This document shows, piece after piece, positions 26,806 to 35,738 of a DNA stretch of 40,951 nt; the first letter of the stretch is position 1, and every line of letters begins with the position of its first letter. The stretch covers positions 1 to 40,951 of the forward strand of contig CALAYC010000010.1 of NCBI GenBank assembly GCA_937894935.1, read 5' to 3'. The translations under genes were made by a program, and so were the position numbers. The notes below the pieces were generated by a model. The model saw nothing but the letters and a program-made list of their open reading frames with translations. It was not told the DNA's origin and searched no databases. The DNA is from an uncultured Verrucomicrobiota bacterium (lineage in GTDB: Bacteria; Verrucomicrobiota; Verrucomicrobiia; Limisphaerales; JADLHS01).

Positions 26806-27648
26806 ATGAACGGAAAGCAGAACTATTCTTTTATTCAAAGCAATCGCATCACCAAGCGGCAGCGTGGCTTTACGCTCATTGAACTCCTTGTTGTCATCGC
26901 CATCATCGCCATCCTTGCGGCAATGTTGTTGCCCGCTTTAGCCAAAGCGAAAGCCAAGGCACAGCAGATTAATTGTATCAGCAACCTGAAGCAGCTCGGT
27001 CTCACTTACACGATGTACGTCGGTGACAACGGCGGGACGGGAATTGATTACGGCGGGACGGGTTACACGTTGTGGATGAAACCGCTGACGGTTTATCAGG
27101 CAAAAGTCCACAAGGTGCGGGCTTGTCCGGTCGCGCCGGATCGCAGTCGCGCGAATCCGACATTGTCCAAAGGCAATGCAATTGCATGTTGGGATTGGAA
27201 TCGGTTTATTCAAGCTGCTGATACAAACGAAAGTATTGGCAGTTATGGGATGAACGGATGGCTCTATGTGAATTCGCCGAACTTTGCGAGCACCGGTAAT
27301 TATTTTAACAAGGAATCGAGCATCATTCGTCCGGCCGGGACACCTGCCTTTTTTGATTCTGCGTGGACGGATGCGTGGATTCAGATCACGGACGTTGCTA
27401 CGTATGGTCTCGATATGGTCATGGGCGACAACAGTGATACGCCGCGACAGTTGGATCGCCTGATGGTCGCGCGGCATCCGTTGAAAAACGGTAAAGTGGG
27501 ACGACCGATTCCCGGCGCGATTGACATGGGATACGTGGATGGCCACGTCAGCAAGCTGCGATTGCAGGACATTAAAACGGTTTATTGGCACAAGAATTTT
27601 TCTCCCACATCAGATCCGTGGGCAACCACGACACCGATTGTTCATTGA
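26806..27648 (+). CDS. Prepilin-type secreted protein (N-methylation motif, H-X9-DG type)
   Basis: A 280-aa protein with a type IV prepilin leader: basic segment to RQRG, cleavage before FTLIELLVV, then a hydrophobic helix ending AMLLPALAKAKAKAQ. The long soluble part ends with MGYVDGHVSKLR, the H-X9-DG-type C-terminus common in Planctomycetota and Verrucomicrobiota, where many copies per genome occur with unknown function. They are assumed to be processed by a PilD-type peptidase and handled by a type II/IV pilus-like machine. ATG 26806 follows a perfect GAGGAGG at 26794-26800; the frame is open from 26725, but that would run through the terminator. The gap 27649-27838 after it shows only an AT palindrome CAAAAATTTTTG (27665-27676). 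Confidence 0.92.
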   Translation: MNGKQNYSFIQSNRITKRQRGFTLIELLVVIAIIAILAAMLLPALAKAKAKAQQINCISNLKQLGLTYTMYVGDNGGTGIDYGGTGYTLWMKPLTVYQAKVHKVRACPVAPDRSRANPTLSKGNAIACWDWNRFIQAADTNESIGSYGMNGWLYVNSPNFASTGNYFNKESSIIRPAGTPAFFDSAWTDAWIQITDVATYGLDMVMGDNSDTPRQLDRLMVARHPLKNGKVGRPIPGAIDMGYVDGHVSKLRLQDIKTVYWHKNFSPTSDPWATTTPIVH

Positions 27649-27838
27649 GAACCAACTCCAAGCGCAAAAATTTTTGTACCGGGTGAAATCCGCTTGGGCT
27701 GCATCAAAAGTCACTGATGGCAAATTGGATGAAGAAATAATCGCTCCGATTCGCATCGGCTGAAGTCGAAGAATCTTTTCGGCGTCGTGGGAGAGAGGTT
27801 GACCGGACTTAGCTTGATGAGGATGATTTCCGCATCCA

Positions 27839-30445
27839 ATGAAGCACCAAGGAAACGGCCGATCTTTTGTCGCCAGCGCAGTAGCGATTTTTGATTTTGT
27901 CCGGGAATTCGCGACAAACCCGGCAATTCGGGCAAAGCATGTTTGTTTCATCATCGTTGCAAGTTTGATTTCAGTTGGTTTCACTGCGGGTGCGGGGACA
28001 AATTTTTACGTCCCGTATCCTCAGGTTTTAAATATCACCACGGGTATGGCTTGGCCGGTGGGCCAGGCGTTGCCGACATTCGCGACGCCCGCCAGTCCGC
28101 TCGATACTATTCTGGTGCAAGATCTCAATCCGGATGAAGAGGTCACATTTTCCGCGCTTCAGGGATTAATCAACAAATTCAAACCGCGGGTTTATCTGCT
28201 CGACAGTGGTGCGGACGAAGGAACGTACACGTGGGCGAATTCGTCTATCGTGGGTTTTGCCTCGCGCACGCTCTACAACAGCGCGACGCGTTACAATCTG
28301 ATTGGCAAGTATGCGAACCAACTTGCAGGCGTGGTTCTTTACGATCCGAGCATCAGTGTTCACTATCGCAATGTCGCGAGCACCGTCGCCGGTTTGAGCA
28401 ACGCTATTCCAGTTACGCCCACAATTCACGCCGCCCTTGCTGACCGTGGAATCAATCTTCCGATAGTCGTGAATTTGACCAATCTGACCTATACGGCGCC
28501 GGTGGATATTTACAATTACCTCTACGACACCTATTGGCCTGCGTGCAATAAACGGGTTATCGTCAGCGCGAATCCTGAAGACAGCGGCGATTTGCATCAT
28601 ACACGGGACATCGCGGTCGCGACTGGTGGAGCGGTCGTGTGGCTTTCCACTACTGTCAATTCGCAACGAACGGTTCTGCGCAAATTTCTCGCCGACCTGA
28701 CGCCAGGGCAGGCCATCGTGCTAGGCTGGTACACGACCGAACGATCGGGCATTGTCACCGCCACCTCTTACGGCATCGGAACGATTCCCGCTGATTTTTA
28801 TATCAGCGGCACCGTTTATGGCGGCACGGATCATCGGATTCGCATTCCAGTGGTACCGAACAAGCCGACGTTGCAGAATAAAATCTATATTTGTCTCTTC
28901 ATCAGCGACGGCGATAACGCGCAATACATGCAACGCGCGATGCGCAAAATCTGGGATCAGAACGCGTCGAGCCGCGGCATTTATCCGCTCAATTGGACCA
29001 TTGCTCCCGGCATGGTGGATCTTGGTCCGGCGTTGCTGAATTACTATTACACGACGGCGACGCCGAAAGATTGCTTTGTGTCCGGTCCATCAGGAATGGG
29101 CTACCTCATGCCGGTGAATACGTTGAATGAAAACGGCGCGTCAGTGGGGACGCACCTGAATGATCCTGCCGCGACCGATGCGTACACGCGGCTCACGGAA
29201 ACGTATATGCAACGCGCCGGGCTGCGGGTGCTGACGATATGGGACAATGCCACGGCGATGCATCGCGCCGCGTACGAGAAAAACGTGCGAAATCTCTACG
29301 GCGCAACCGTGCATCTTTTCAGCGGGTCATCCACCGTTTTGCCGAGCATTGAAAATAATCGGGTGCGTTTTGATCGGTTGCTTTCCGCGTATTCCAGCAC
29401 GTACAACGCAACGCGCACCACGTTGACCAATCAGATCAATTCCTGGAACGGCAATGCGCCGCTTTTTCTTTCGGCGCAGATCAGCATTTGGGGCGAGATG
29501 AAGCCGAATCGGATTGTTGATCTTTGCAATGAACTGAATGCGCGGTATCCGGGGCAACTTGAGTTCGTTCGGGCGGACCATTATTTCAATCTCTTCAATC
29601 AGGCCAATAATCTGCCGTTCAATTTGTCCATGACGGCGCAGACGTCGGTTATCGGCAGTCCAGGAAGTGGTAACGCTGCGTTGGCGCGCGACGGAACGCC
29701 GTACACGCTCTGGACTTCAGCCGCACCGGGAACGCGATCGCTGACGTTCAATTTCGGCGCACCGTACAATCTCAGTCGTTATGTAATTCGCCACGCGGGT
29801 GACACGGGGTTGAGTCAGAGTTTAAATACGCGCGATTTCCGTTTTCAGGTCAGCGGGGACGGTCAACTTTGGGCTACGGTTGATACGTGTGTCAGCAATA
29901 CGCTCAATGTCACGGACGTCGAGTTCTCACCGGTGACTGCGCAGTATGCACGAATTCTCATTGATAATCCGGGGCTCGATACGGTGGCGCGGATTGCGGA
30001 TGTGGAACTTTTCGGCAGCAATCCGCTCGTGATTATTCCTCCCGTTCCCGATCCTTCGTATGCAGCGTGGATGGCATCACTACCCGAGAATGAACGTCCG
30101 TCGGAAAACCAACGCGGGATGTTGGACGTGCCGGCAGGCGATGGTTTGAGCAATCTTTTGAAGTATGCTCTCGGTCTGAAACCGCTGACGTATTATTCCA
30201 ACGTTGGACCGACTCTCGCCGAGATTTCCACTGACACGCTCGCGCTCGAAGTGGTTCGCTCCAAAACTTCCACTGCAGTCATCGTTCCGGAAGGTTCAAC
30301 GGAATTGGGCGGCTGGACATCGGTTGAGTTTGCCGTTGAATGGCAGGAAGATGTCGGCGCTGACCGCGAGCGCGTTCACTATCGAATTCCTCGCCCGGAA
30401 ACCGATACGTTTTTCCTGCGACTGAAAATCGAGTTGAACGAATAA
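27839..30445 (+). CDS. Secreted GxGYxYP-type putative glycoside hydrolase with discoidin domain
   Basis: An 868-aa exported protein; the signal core is FIIVASLISVGFTAGAG (residues about 37-53) after an unusually long N-terminal region, and no internal Met offers a shorter start. Residues about 60-300 resemble the GxGYxYP N-terminal domain (VQDLNPDEEVTFSALQGL), and about 300-590 the C-terminal domain with FISDGDNAQYMQ and the name motif as GMGYLMP (419-425; Met replaces the last Tyr). Residues about 597-727 form an F5/8-type discoidin domain (ALARDGTPYTLWTS, ARIADVELFGS). The tail (LLKYALGLKPL...FFLRLKIEL) is a second phylum-type C-terminus. Substrate unknown. It lies between the two modules and shows neither operator, so its control is unclear. 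Confidence 0.82.
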   Translation: MKHQGNGRSFVASAVAIFDFVREFATNPAIRAKHVCFIIVASLISVGFTAGAGTNFYVPYPQVLNITTGMAWPVGQALPTFATPASPLDTILVQDLNPDEEVTFSALQGLINKFKPRVYLLDSGADEGTYTWANSSIVGFASRTLYNSATRYNLIGKYANQLAGVVLYDPSISVHYRNVASTVAGLSNAIPVTPTIHAALADRGINLPIVVNLTNLTYTAPVDIYNYLYDTYWPACNKRVIVSANPEDSGDLHHTRDIAVATGGAVVWLSTTVNSQRTVLRKFLADLTPGQAIVLGWYTTERSGIVTATSYGIGTIPADFYISGTVYGGTDHRIRIPVVPNKPTLQNKIYICLFISDGDNAQYMQRAMRKIWDQNASSRGIYPLNWTIAPGMVDLGPALLNYYYTTATPKDCFVSGPSGMGYLMPVNTLNENGASVGTHLNDPAATDAYTRLTETYMQRAGLRVLTIWDNATAMHRAAYEKNVRNLYGATVHLFSGSSTVLPSIENNRVRFDRLLSAYSSTYNATRTTLTNQINSWNGNAPLFLSAQISIWGEMKPNRIVDLCNELNARYPGQLEFVRADHYFNLFNQANNLPFNLSMTAQTSVIGSPGSGNAALARDGTPYTLWTSAAPGTRSLTFNFGAPYNLSRYVIRHAGDTGLSQSLNTRDFRFQVSGDGQLWATVDTCVSNTLNVTDVEFSPVTAQYARILIDNPGLDTVARIADVELFGSNPLVIIPPVPDPSYAAWMASLPENERPSENQRGMLDVPAGDGLSNLLKYALGLKPLTYYSNVGPTLAEISTDTLALEVVRSKTSTAVIVPEGSTELGGWTSVEFAVEWQEDVGADRERVHYRIPRPETDTFFLRLKIELNE

Positions 30446-30478
30446 TGCAATCCGCACGCGGCCCGCAGTCCGGCGGCG

Positions 30479-30655
30479 AAGTTGACGCAACGCGAAGAGG
30501 AAGTTCTCGGCTGCTTAAGCGAAGGTTATTCCGATAAGGATATTGCGGATCGGCTGGGAATCACCGTGCCAGCGGTTCGCGTGCATTCGACGCACATTTA
30601 CGAAAAGCTGCCCGTGCAATTGCGCACCGAAACGTTGGTGAAATATCGGCAGTGA
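30479..30655 (+). pseudogene. Remnant of a response regulator (LuxR-type DNA-binding domain only)
   Basis: Between the GxGYxYP gene and the module B kinase an open frame encodes a recognisable GerE/LuxR helix-turn-helix: KLTQREEEVLGCLSEG, DKDIADRLGI, VRVHSTHIYEKL, RTETLVKY, stop TGA 30653-30655. By eye about 29 of 57 positions equal those of the module A regulator. No receiver domain precedes it; going upstream the frame meets only 12 more codons before the stop of the GxGYxYP gene, in that same frame. The only nearby start is TTG 30482, without a ribosome site. It is most likely the 3' end of a deleted regulator. A free-standing 57-residue DNA-binding protein is the alternative. Changed positions (EEEVL for EREVL) suit decay. 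Confidence 0.78.
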
Positions 30656-30720
30656 AATCACAGTGCGACGAGCAAAATTCTTGTGTTGCCATCGGTTCTT
30701 CGCTTATTAGCCGGTAAGCA

Positions 30721-32118
30721 TTGCGGCGATATCATTCATATTTAGTTTCTGGATTTCTGTTTCTCGCTCTTGCGGGTGGCGCGAACGTGGCGCGAGGGGT
30801 CGTGTTGTGGAGTCATCCGGATGAAGTGTTGGTGCGCGATAACGGCAAGGGTGAAGACATTTTGCGCGGCGCAATCAAGCCGCATACTTCCGATTCCTCC
30901 GGCACGTTGTATTTTCGGGTGTTGGTTGATCCGGTCGCCGACACCGCGACGAAGTGGATTAAAATATTCGAAGCGGGATTCATGCTGGTGGAGAACGGGC
31001 AGGAAAGACTCGGAATGGGTAACAGCGGCGACGCGATGGCGTATTCGGCGTTGAATGTGCCGAAGGCGCCGAAAGGTTTCAAAGACCTGAACTCGAGCCG
31101 GCCCGATTTGTTAACGTATGAATACATGCGGGCCGGAGTGCCGCGGTATCTCGTCTGGAAAATCGAATACGTGCCCGGACAGGATGCGCGCATAACAGCG
31201 TGGCTGAATCCGAATCTGTCCGTCGGCGCGAGCGAATTCAATCAGGACACCAACATTGTGGTGCAGTTCGAAGCGAATGCGTGTTTCGACGAATTTCGAC
31301 TCGTGCATCGCGGTTATGGTGGCGGATGGAAATTCAGTCAGATGTTGGTGGGCTCTTCGTTTGAAGATTTGCTCATCCCGCGATTCTGGCAGCGACCATG
31401 GTTTCTTGGTCTTGTCGTTACGGGAATGTTAATCATGGTGGCGGGGACGGTTCGGTTTGTCGAACGACGACGCTCGCGCGAGAGGATTTTGCATTTGGAA
31501 CAGGAACGCGCGGTGGTTTTGGAACGGGCGCGGATCGCTCGTGACATTCACGATGAAGTGGGAGCGGAGTTGGCGCAGATTGGTTTGCTGGCGGATATCG
31601 GAGCGGATTTGAAACCGGATTTAATGGGCGAGCGATTTCAGCAAATCGGCAAACGCGCGCGCCATCTGGTCGGAGTGATGGATGAAATCGTCTGGGCGGT
31701 GAATCCCAAGAACGACAACCTGCGTCAGTTGGCAGATTATCTCTGGCAGATGGCGGATGAATGTTTCAGCGATGTGCCGATCACGTTGCATCGCGAAGTG
31801 CCAAGTCAATTGCCTGAGTTTCCCGTTCGCGCTGAGGTGCGACACGATTTGACGCTCGCAGTGAAAGAAGCGATGGCCAATGTGCTGAAACATTCCGGTG
31901 CTTCCGAAGCCAGTTTGCATCTGGAGTGGAATAATCCGGAATTGATGATTTGCGTGGCGGACAATGGGTGCGGATTTGATCCGTCGATTCCGAGTCAGGG
32001 CAACGGCCTGGCGAATCAGCAACTGCGATTGAAACGGATTGGCGGAAAGGTGGAACTCACCAGCACGCCCGGAAGCGGAACGCGAGTGGTGTTTTCAATT
32101 CGCTTGGAACAGCGCTGA
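30721..32118 (+). CDS. Sensor histidine kinase with LamG-like extracytoplasmic sensor
   Basis: A 465-aa membrane kinase starting at TTG 30721 (no ATG fits the signal peptide, core SGFLFLALAGGANVARG). Residues about 42-222 form a beta-sandwich sensor with GTLYFRVLVDP, QERLGMGNS, ARITAWLNPNLS and FRLVHRGYGGGWKFSQML. A membrane helix lies at about 227-246, then a coiled-coil, the phospho-acceptor His277 in ARDIHDEVGAELAQ (HisKA_3) and the ATPase domain (NVLKHSGAS, DNGCGFDP, GNGLANQ). The cognate regulator starts 57 bp downstream. The same sensor fold recurs twice in the secreted protein encoded at 33053, a notable kinase-target resemblance. The gap 30446-30720 before it holds the regulator remnant. 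Confidence 0.9.
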   Translation: MRRYHSYLVSGFLFLALAGGANVARGVVLWSHPDEVLVRDNGKGEDILRGAIKPHTSDSSGTLYFRVLVDPVADTATKWIKIFEAGFMLVENGQERLGMGNSGDAMAYSALNVPKAPKGFKDLNSSRPDLLTYEYMRAGVPRYLVWKIEYVPGQDARITAWLNPNLSVGASEFNQDTNIVVQFEANACFDEFRLVHRGYGGGWKFSQMLVGSSFEDLLIPRFWQRPWFLGLVVTGMLIMVAGTVRFVERRRSRERILHLEQERAVVLERARIARDIHDEVGAELAQIGLLADIGADLKPDLMGERFQQIGKRARHLVGVMDEIVWAVNPKNDNLRQLADYLWQMADECFSDVPITLHREVPSQLPEFPVRAEVRHDLTLAVKEAMANVLKHSGASEASLHLEWNNPELMICVADNGCGFDPSIPSQGNGLANQQLRLKRIGGKVELTSTPGSGTRVVFSIRLEQR

Positions 32119-32122
32119 GTTT

Positions 32123-32140
32123 CTCCCGCATTTGTGTCAT
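32123..32140. promoter_or_regulatory. Module B operator, degenerate copy before the regulator gene
   Basis: CTCCCGCATTTGTGTCAT matches the perfect module B dyad (32886-32903) at 14 of 18 positions, with the right arm almost intact. It lies between the kinase stop and the regulator ATG, centred about 44 bp upstream, the same place as the module A copy relative to its own regulator gene. Confidence 0.45.
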
Positions 32141-32175
32141 GGTTACAACTGTTTGAATGCATCAAAATTTCAGTA

Positions 32176-32853
32176 ATGAAATCGATTCGTGTTGCGATTG
32201 TTGAAGATCATGCCGGTTATCGGGAGACGTTGGGGCAGATTTTTGCCGATACGTCCGATTTCACGGTGGTTGCTTCCTGCGCGAATGCGGAGACGGCGGT
32301 GGTAAAAATTCCCAAGGCCGATTGTGATCTCGTCTTGATGGATATCAATCTGCCCGGGCAATCCGGTATCGATTGTTTGCGAGCGTTGAAAGCGCAGAAC
32401 GCCGCGTTGCGCGTAGTGATGCTGACGTCTTACGATGATAATGAGAATTTATTTCAATCATTGCTCGCCGGTGCGGATGGATATTTGTTGAAGCGAATGC
32501 CGCGGGCGCGATTGCTGGAGGCGTTACGTGATATCGTTGCGGGTGGGGCCCCGATTTCGCCGCAGATTGCGCGGCGCATGGTGGAGTATTTTCATAAGAT
32601 CAACGGACTGGAAGTTCCTGTATCACGACCGCAGCCAGCCGCCGATGTGACTTCGGAATTGACCGCACGCGAGCGAGAAGTTCTGGACTTGTTAGCCAGC
32701 GGTGCGACGCCAAAAGAAGTGGCGGCGAAGTTGAATATCAGTTGGCAGACAGTTCGAAATTACATTCGCTTCATCTACGAAAAACTGCATGTCCATACGC
32801 GGACCGATGCGGTGTTGAAATATCTCGGTAAAGAGCCGATCGCGCGCCGATAA
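32176..32853 (+). CDS. NarL-type response regulator, partner of the module B kinase
   Basis: A 225-aa regulator. The receiver starts SIRVAIVEDHAGYRETL, with phospho-acceptor Asp56 in LVLMDINLPGQSG and Lys in GYLLKRM; the LuxR-type domain runs from LTAREREVLDLL through PKEVAAKLNI and QTVRNYIRFIYEKL. GTG 32134 would add 14 residues of no known use, and would overlap the putative operator; ATG 32176 begins the receiver at its normal place, although no clear ribosome site precedes it. The sequence is close to the module A regulator in layout and length but its recognition helix differs (NISWQTVRNYIR versus NIETVRKHCH), consistent with a different DNA site. Confidence 0.93.
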   Translation: MKSIRVAIVEDHAGYRETLGQIFADTSDFTVVASCANAETAVVKIPKADCDLVLMDINLPGQSGIDCLRALKAQNAALRVVMLTSYDDNENLFQSLLAGADGYLLKRMPRARLLEALRDIVAGGAPISPQIARRMVEYFHKINGLEVPVSRPQPAADVTSELTAREREVLDLLASGATPKEVAAKLNISWQTVRNYIRFIYEKLHVHTRTDAVLKYLGKEPIARR

Positions 32854-32885
32854 ATCTCCGGCGTTTTTCTTTTCACGGTTTTAAA

Positions 32886-32903
32886 ATGACGCATTTGCGT
32901 CAT
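32886..32903. promoter_or_regulatory. Module B operator, perfect dyad
   Basis: ATGACGCA, TT, TGCGTCAT: 8-bp arms with a 2-bp centre, 33 bp after the regulator stop and centred about 158 bp before the LamG-protein start. As RNA it would form a 7-bp stem with an ATTT loop, but no T-run follows, so an operator is preferred to a terminator. The remaining gap to 33052 shows nothing else. Confidence 0.62.
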
Positions 32904-33052
32904 ACCCGCCCGTTGTGCGGATTGGTAATTCTCTTTCCCATGGACCCACGCGCGCAGGCCACAGTTTCCTTCCTTCGCAGTCATTCGGGAAGCTTCGGGC
33001 TGGTTCGCGCATTTCTCAAAACCAACCACATCCACCTCACAAACATTAGAGC

Positions 33053-35707
33053 ATGAAAAATCAACTCACCATGAATCGCATTCCGGTTTGGCAACGCAGT
33101 CGTCAATGGCTGCTGGGACTTTCGTTGGCGGTCGGTTTCGTTGCGGCCCATCGCGTTGACGCACAAATTACCAATGCTTTCGATAGTGCCTCCGATCTGA
33201 TCTATGACGGGTTGGGCGCTCCGGATGGATTGTCGCCCGGCGGCCAAAATGGCGGCAGCGGTTTCGGTCCGTGGACCTTTACTGTGAATGGCAGCGGCGG
33301 CGCGTTTATTGCCAATAGTGGTGTTGGCTCAAGTGGTCGCGCCTTCAACCTGTGGAACAATGCCGAGAATGGTGAAACGACTGCGGTTCGCGATCTGGCC
33401 GCGCCGTTGTCGCCTGGTGACTCGTTTGGAATTGTTCTTCGACTTACGAGTTTGCGGCCGCAGGACGTCAATCGCTTCGAACTGCAGGATGCGAACGGGA
33501 ATGTCGTGTTCAGCTATTGGCATCGCGGTGGGGACGATCTGGACGGCTGGTACAGCGATGCGAACACGGCGGAAGGCGTCGCGGTCAATTTCCCGTACGC
33601 GTATCAATCGTTCCAGAGCTTCAAGTTTGTTTTGAACAGCGCGACGACGTACACGTTTTATGATTTGTCTTCGGGGTCCAGTATTACCGGGACCATTTCC
33701 GGCGAGCCGATTACACGGTTTGCCTTAATCCGTCGGAATGGTTCACCAGCGCCGGGCAGTGGGCAGGATTTTCAGTTTGATTTGATTTCAATCACCAGTG
33801 CTTCGCCGCCAACTTTCAGCGGCCTGAGTCCGGCGGCCAATGCGTTGAGCGTGGCAACGAATGCCAGCATCAGCCTCAACATCGCTGCTGGCAGTGTGGC
33901 GCTGAATCAGAGTTCGGTTTCGTTGAAATTGGATGGCAATGTGGTGACGCCGATGGTCACGGGAAGTGAGTACCTCACGAGCGTCAGTTACACGCCGCCG
34001 ACGCCATTCAGTTTTGGAAGTGTTCACACGGCTGAAGTCGTGGTGCAGGATATTAACGCTGCGAGTTACACCAATACGTGGAGTTTCTCGGTGGGTTATG
34101 CGTCGTTGCCGGTGACGTTGGCAGGCCCGTTTACGACCGGTAGCGGAGTTGATTTGCCAATTTTCACTCGTGAAGGAGAGGGCTGGATCGGCACGAATTA
34201 CGACACTAAATCCAGTCGCACGCTCTACACGCGCTTCAGCATGGTGTTTCACGATTTGAACAATGAAAACGGAAACGGCGGTGGTTACGGGGGGCTGCAA
34301 TTTTTCCAGGACAATCAGGAAAAGCTGATTATCGGTAATGCATGGATGTCGTTGCTCTGGAGCATGGACGCGGCAGGGTCGCAACAGGATCTCGATCAAT
34401 ATCTGCCGGTGACACTCGAAGAATGGCACACGATTGTGGTTCGCACGGATTATACGCCGGACGGAAATGATACGGTGCGAATCTGGTTGGATCCGGATTT
34501 CAGCACGACGGAAGCGAATCAACCTTCGTATCCGACGACATTCACGTCGTTTGATGCGGCGTTTAACAACATTCGGCTGCGCTGCGGCAACGGCTCGGCG
34601 AGTGCAACGTGGACGAACATCATTGTGGCTGAAACATCAGCGGGCGTTGGTTTCGTCGCCCCGAGCGATCCACAATTCCAGGGGTATATTCCGGGTCAGA
34701 ACGCCAATAACGTTCTGCCTGATACGCCCATCGCCGTTACCGTGTTGTTTGGTACGTACGGGATTAGCACGAATACCGTTACCATGGACGTGGATGGCAC
34801 GCCGGTCACGCCGGAGTTTTCGGTGACGCCGAATTCAATCACGCTCACGCACCAGCCGGCGGTTCCGTTCGAGCCCAATTCATTCCACACCGTCACGGTG
34901 AGTCTGGTGGATTCGAATGCCACGCCTTATTCGACTTCATGGTGGTTCATGGTGGATCCCTATCCGTCGTTGCCGGTGACCAACGCTGGTCCGATTGATG
35001 TGGGCGGTGGAGGCGTGGGAGTTGAAATCTGGAATCAACAGAATCACTGGATTGGCAACAATTACGGCAATGATTCCACCAACACGCTCTATGCTCGTTT
35101 CAGCATCAACTTCTGGGACTTGAACTTTGAAACAGGTAATGGCGGCGGGTACGGAGGTTTGCATTTCATGAACGGCAACGATGAACGATTAATCGTTGGC
35201 AATGCATGGACCTCGTTGAATTGGAGTCTGGACGCGGGCGGCAATCAACAGGATCTGCCTCCGGCTACGCCGGTTGAATTGGGCACGTGGCACACGATTG
35301 TGATCAAAGTCGTTTTTGTACCGAACGCAGATGATCAGATCTCAGTCTGGATGGATCCCGACTTCAGCAAGTCGGAGAACGGTCAGCCGGTTCCGCCATT
35401 CCAACTCACGGGCAACGTTACGTTCAATCACGTGAATCTGCGCTGCGGCAACGGCACGGCTTACGCGTCGTTCGAAAACATTATCATTGCGGCAAATGCT
35501 CAGGACGTCGGTTTTGCTGCGCCAACCGAACAAAGTGTGTTGAGCATCGAACGCGTTGGAAACGACGTGAACCTGTCCTGGACCGGGGCGGGAATTCTGG
35601 AGGAAGCGCCGACTGCCACCGGACCGTGGAGCGATTCCGCGAATCAGAGTAATCCGCAAACGCGTTCGGCGACCGGTGACGCGCGGTTCTTCCGCGTGCG
35701 CCAATAG
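33053..35707 (+). CDS. Secreted protein with duplicated LamG-like and Ig-like domains
   Basis: An 884-aa exported protein with a signal peptide (WLLGLSLAVGFVAA, cleavage near residue 38, after VDA). An N-terminal beta-sandwich (about 40-245) is followed by two copies of a unit: a bacterial Ig-like/Big domain (SPAANALSVATNASI; PGQNANNVLPDTPIAV) then a LamG-like domain (about 355-538 and 641-825). The two LamG copies share NGNGGGYGGL or GNGGGYGGL, RLIVGNAW-type strands, WHTIVV/WHTIVI, WLDPDFS/WMDPDFS and NLRCGNG-type strands, so they are a clear internal duplication. The tail (LEEAPTATGPW...RFFRVRQ) is the GPW-FFR type. No catalytic residues are recognised; a glycan-binding or surface role is likely. 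The module B dyad lies upstream. Confidence 0.85.
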   Translation: MKNQLTMNRIPVWQRSRQWLLGLSLAVGFVAAHRVDAQITNAFDSASDLIYDGLGAPDGLSPGGQNGGSGFGPWTFTVNGSGGAFIANSGVGSSGRAFNLWNNAENGETTAVRDLAAPLSPGDSFGIVLRLTSLRPQDVNRFELQDANGNVVFSYWHRGGDDLDGWYSDANTAEGVAVNFPYAYQSFQSFKFVLNSATTYTFYDLSSGSSITGTISGEPITRFALIRRNGSPAPGSGQDFQFDLISITSASPPTFSGLSPAANALSVATNASISLNIAAGSVALNQSSVSLKLDGNVVTPMVTGSEYLTSVSYTPPTPFSFGSVHTAEVVVQDINAASYTNTWSFSVGYASLPVTLAGPFTTGSGVDLPIFTREGEGWIGTNYDTKSSRTLYTRFSMVFHDLNNENGNGGGYGGLQFFQDNQEKLIIGNAWMSLLWSMDAAGSQQDLDQYLPVTLEEWHTIVVRTDYTPDGNDTVRIWLDPDFSTTEANQPSYPTTFTSFDAAFNNIRLRCGNGSASATWTNIIVAETSAGVGFVAPSDPQFQGYIPGQNANNVLPDTPIAVTVLFGTYGISTNTVTMDVDGTPVTPEFSVTPNSITLTHQPAVPFEPNSFHTVTVSLVDSNATPYSTSWWFMVDPYPSLPVTNAGPIDVGGGGVGVEIWNQQNHWIGNNYGNDSTNTLYARFSINFWDLNFETGNGGGYGGLHFMNGNDERLIVGNAWTSLNWSLDAGGNQQDLPPATPVELGTWHTIVIKVVFVPNADDQISVWMDPDFSKSENGQPVPPFQLTGNVTFNHVNLRCGNGTAYASFENIIIAANAQDVGFAAPTEQSVLSIERVGNDVNLSWTGAGILEEAPTATGPWSDSANQSNPQTRSATGDARFFRVRQ

Positions 35708-35738
35708 TGATTGTGGGTTGGGTAGGTCGGTTCCGGAA

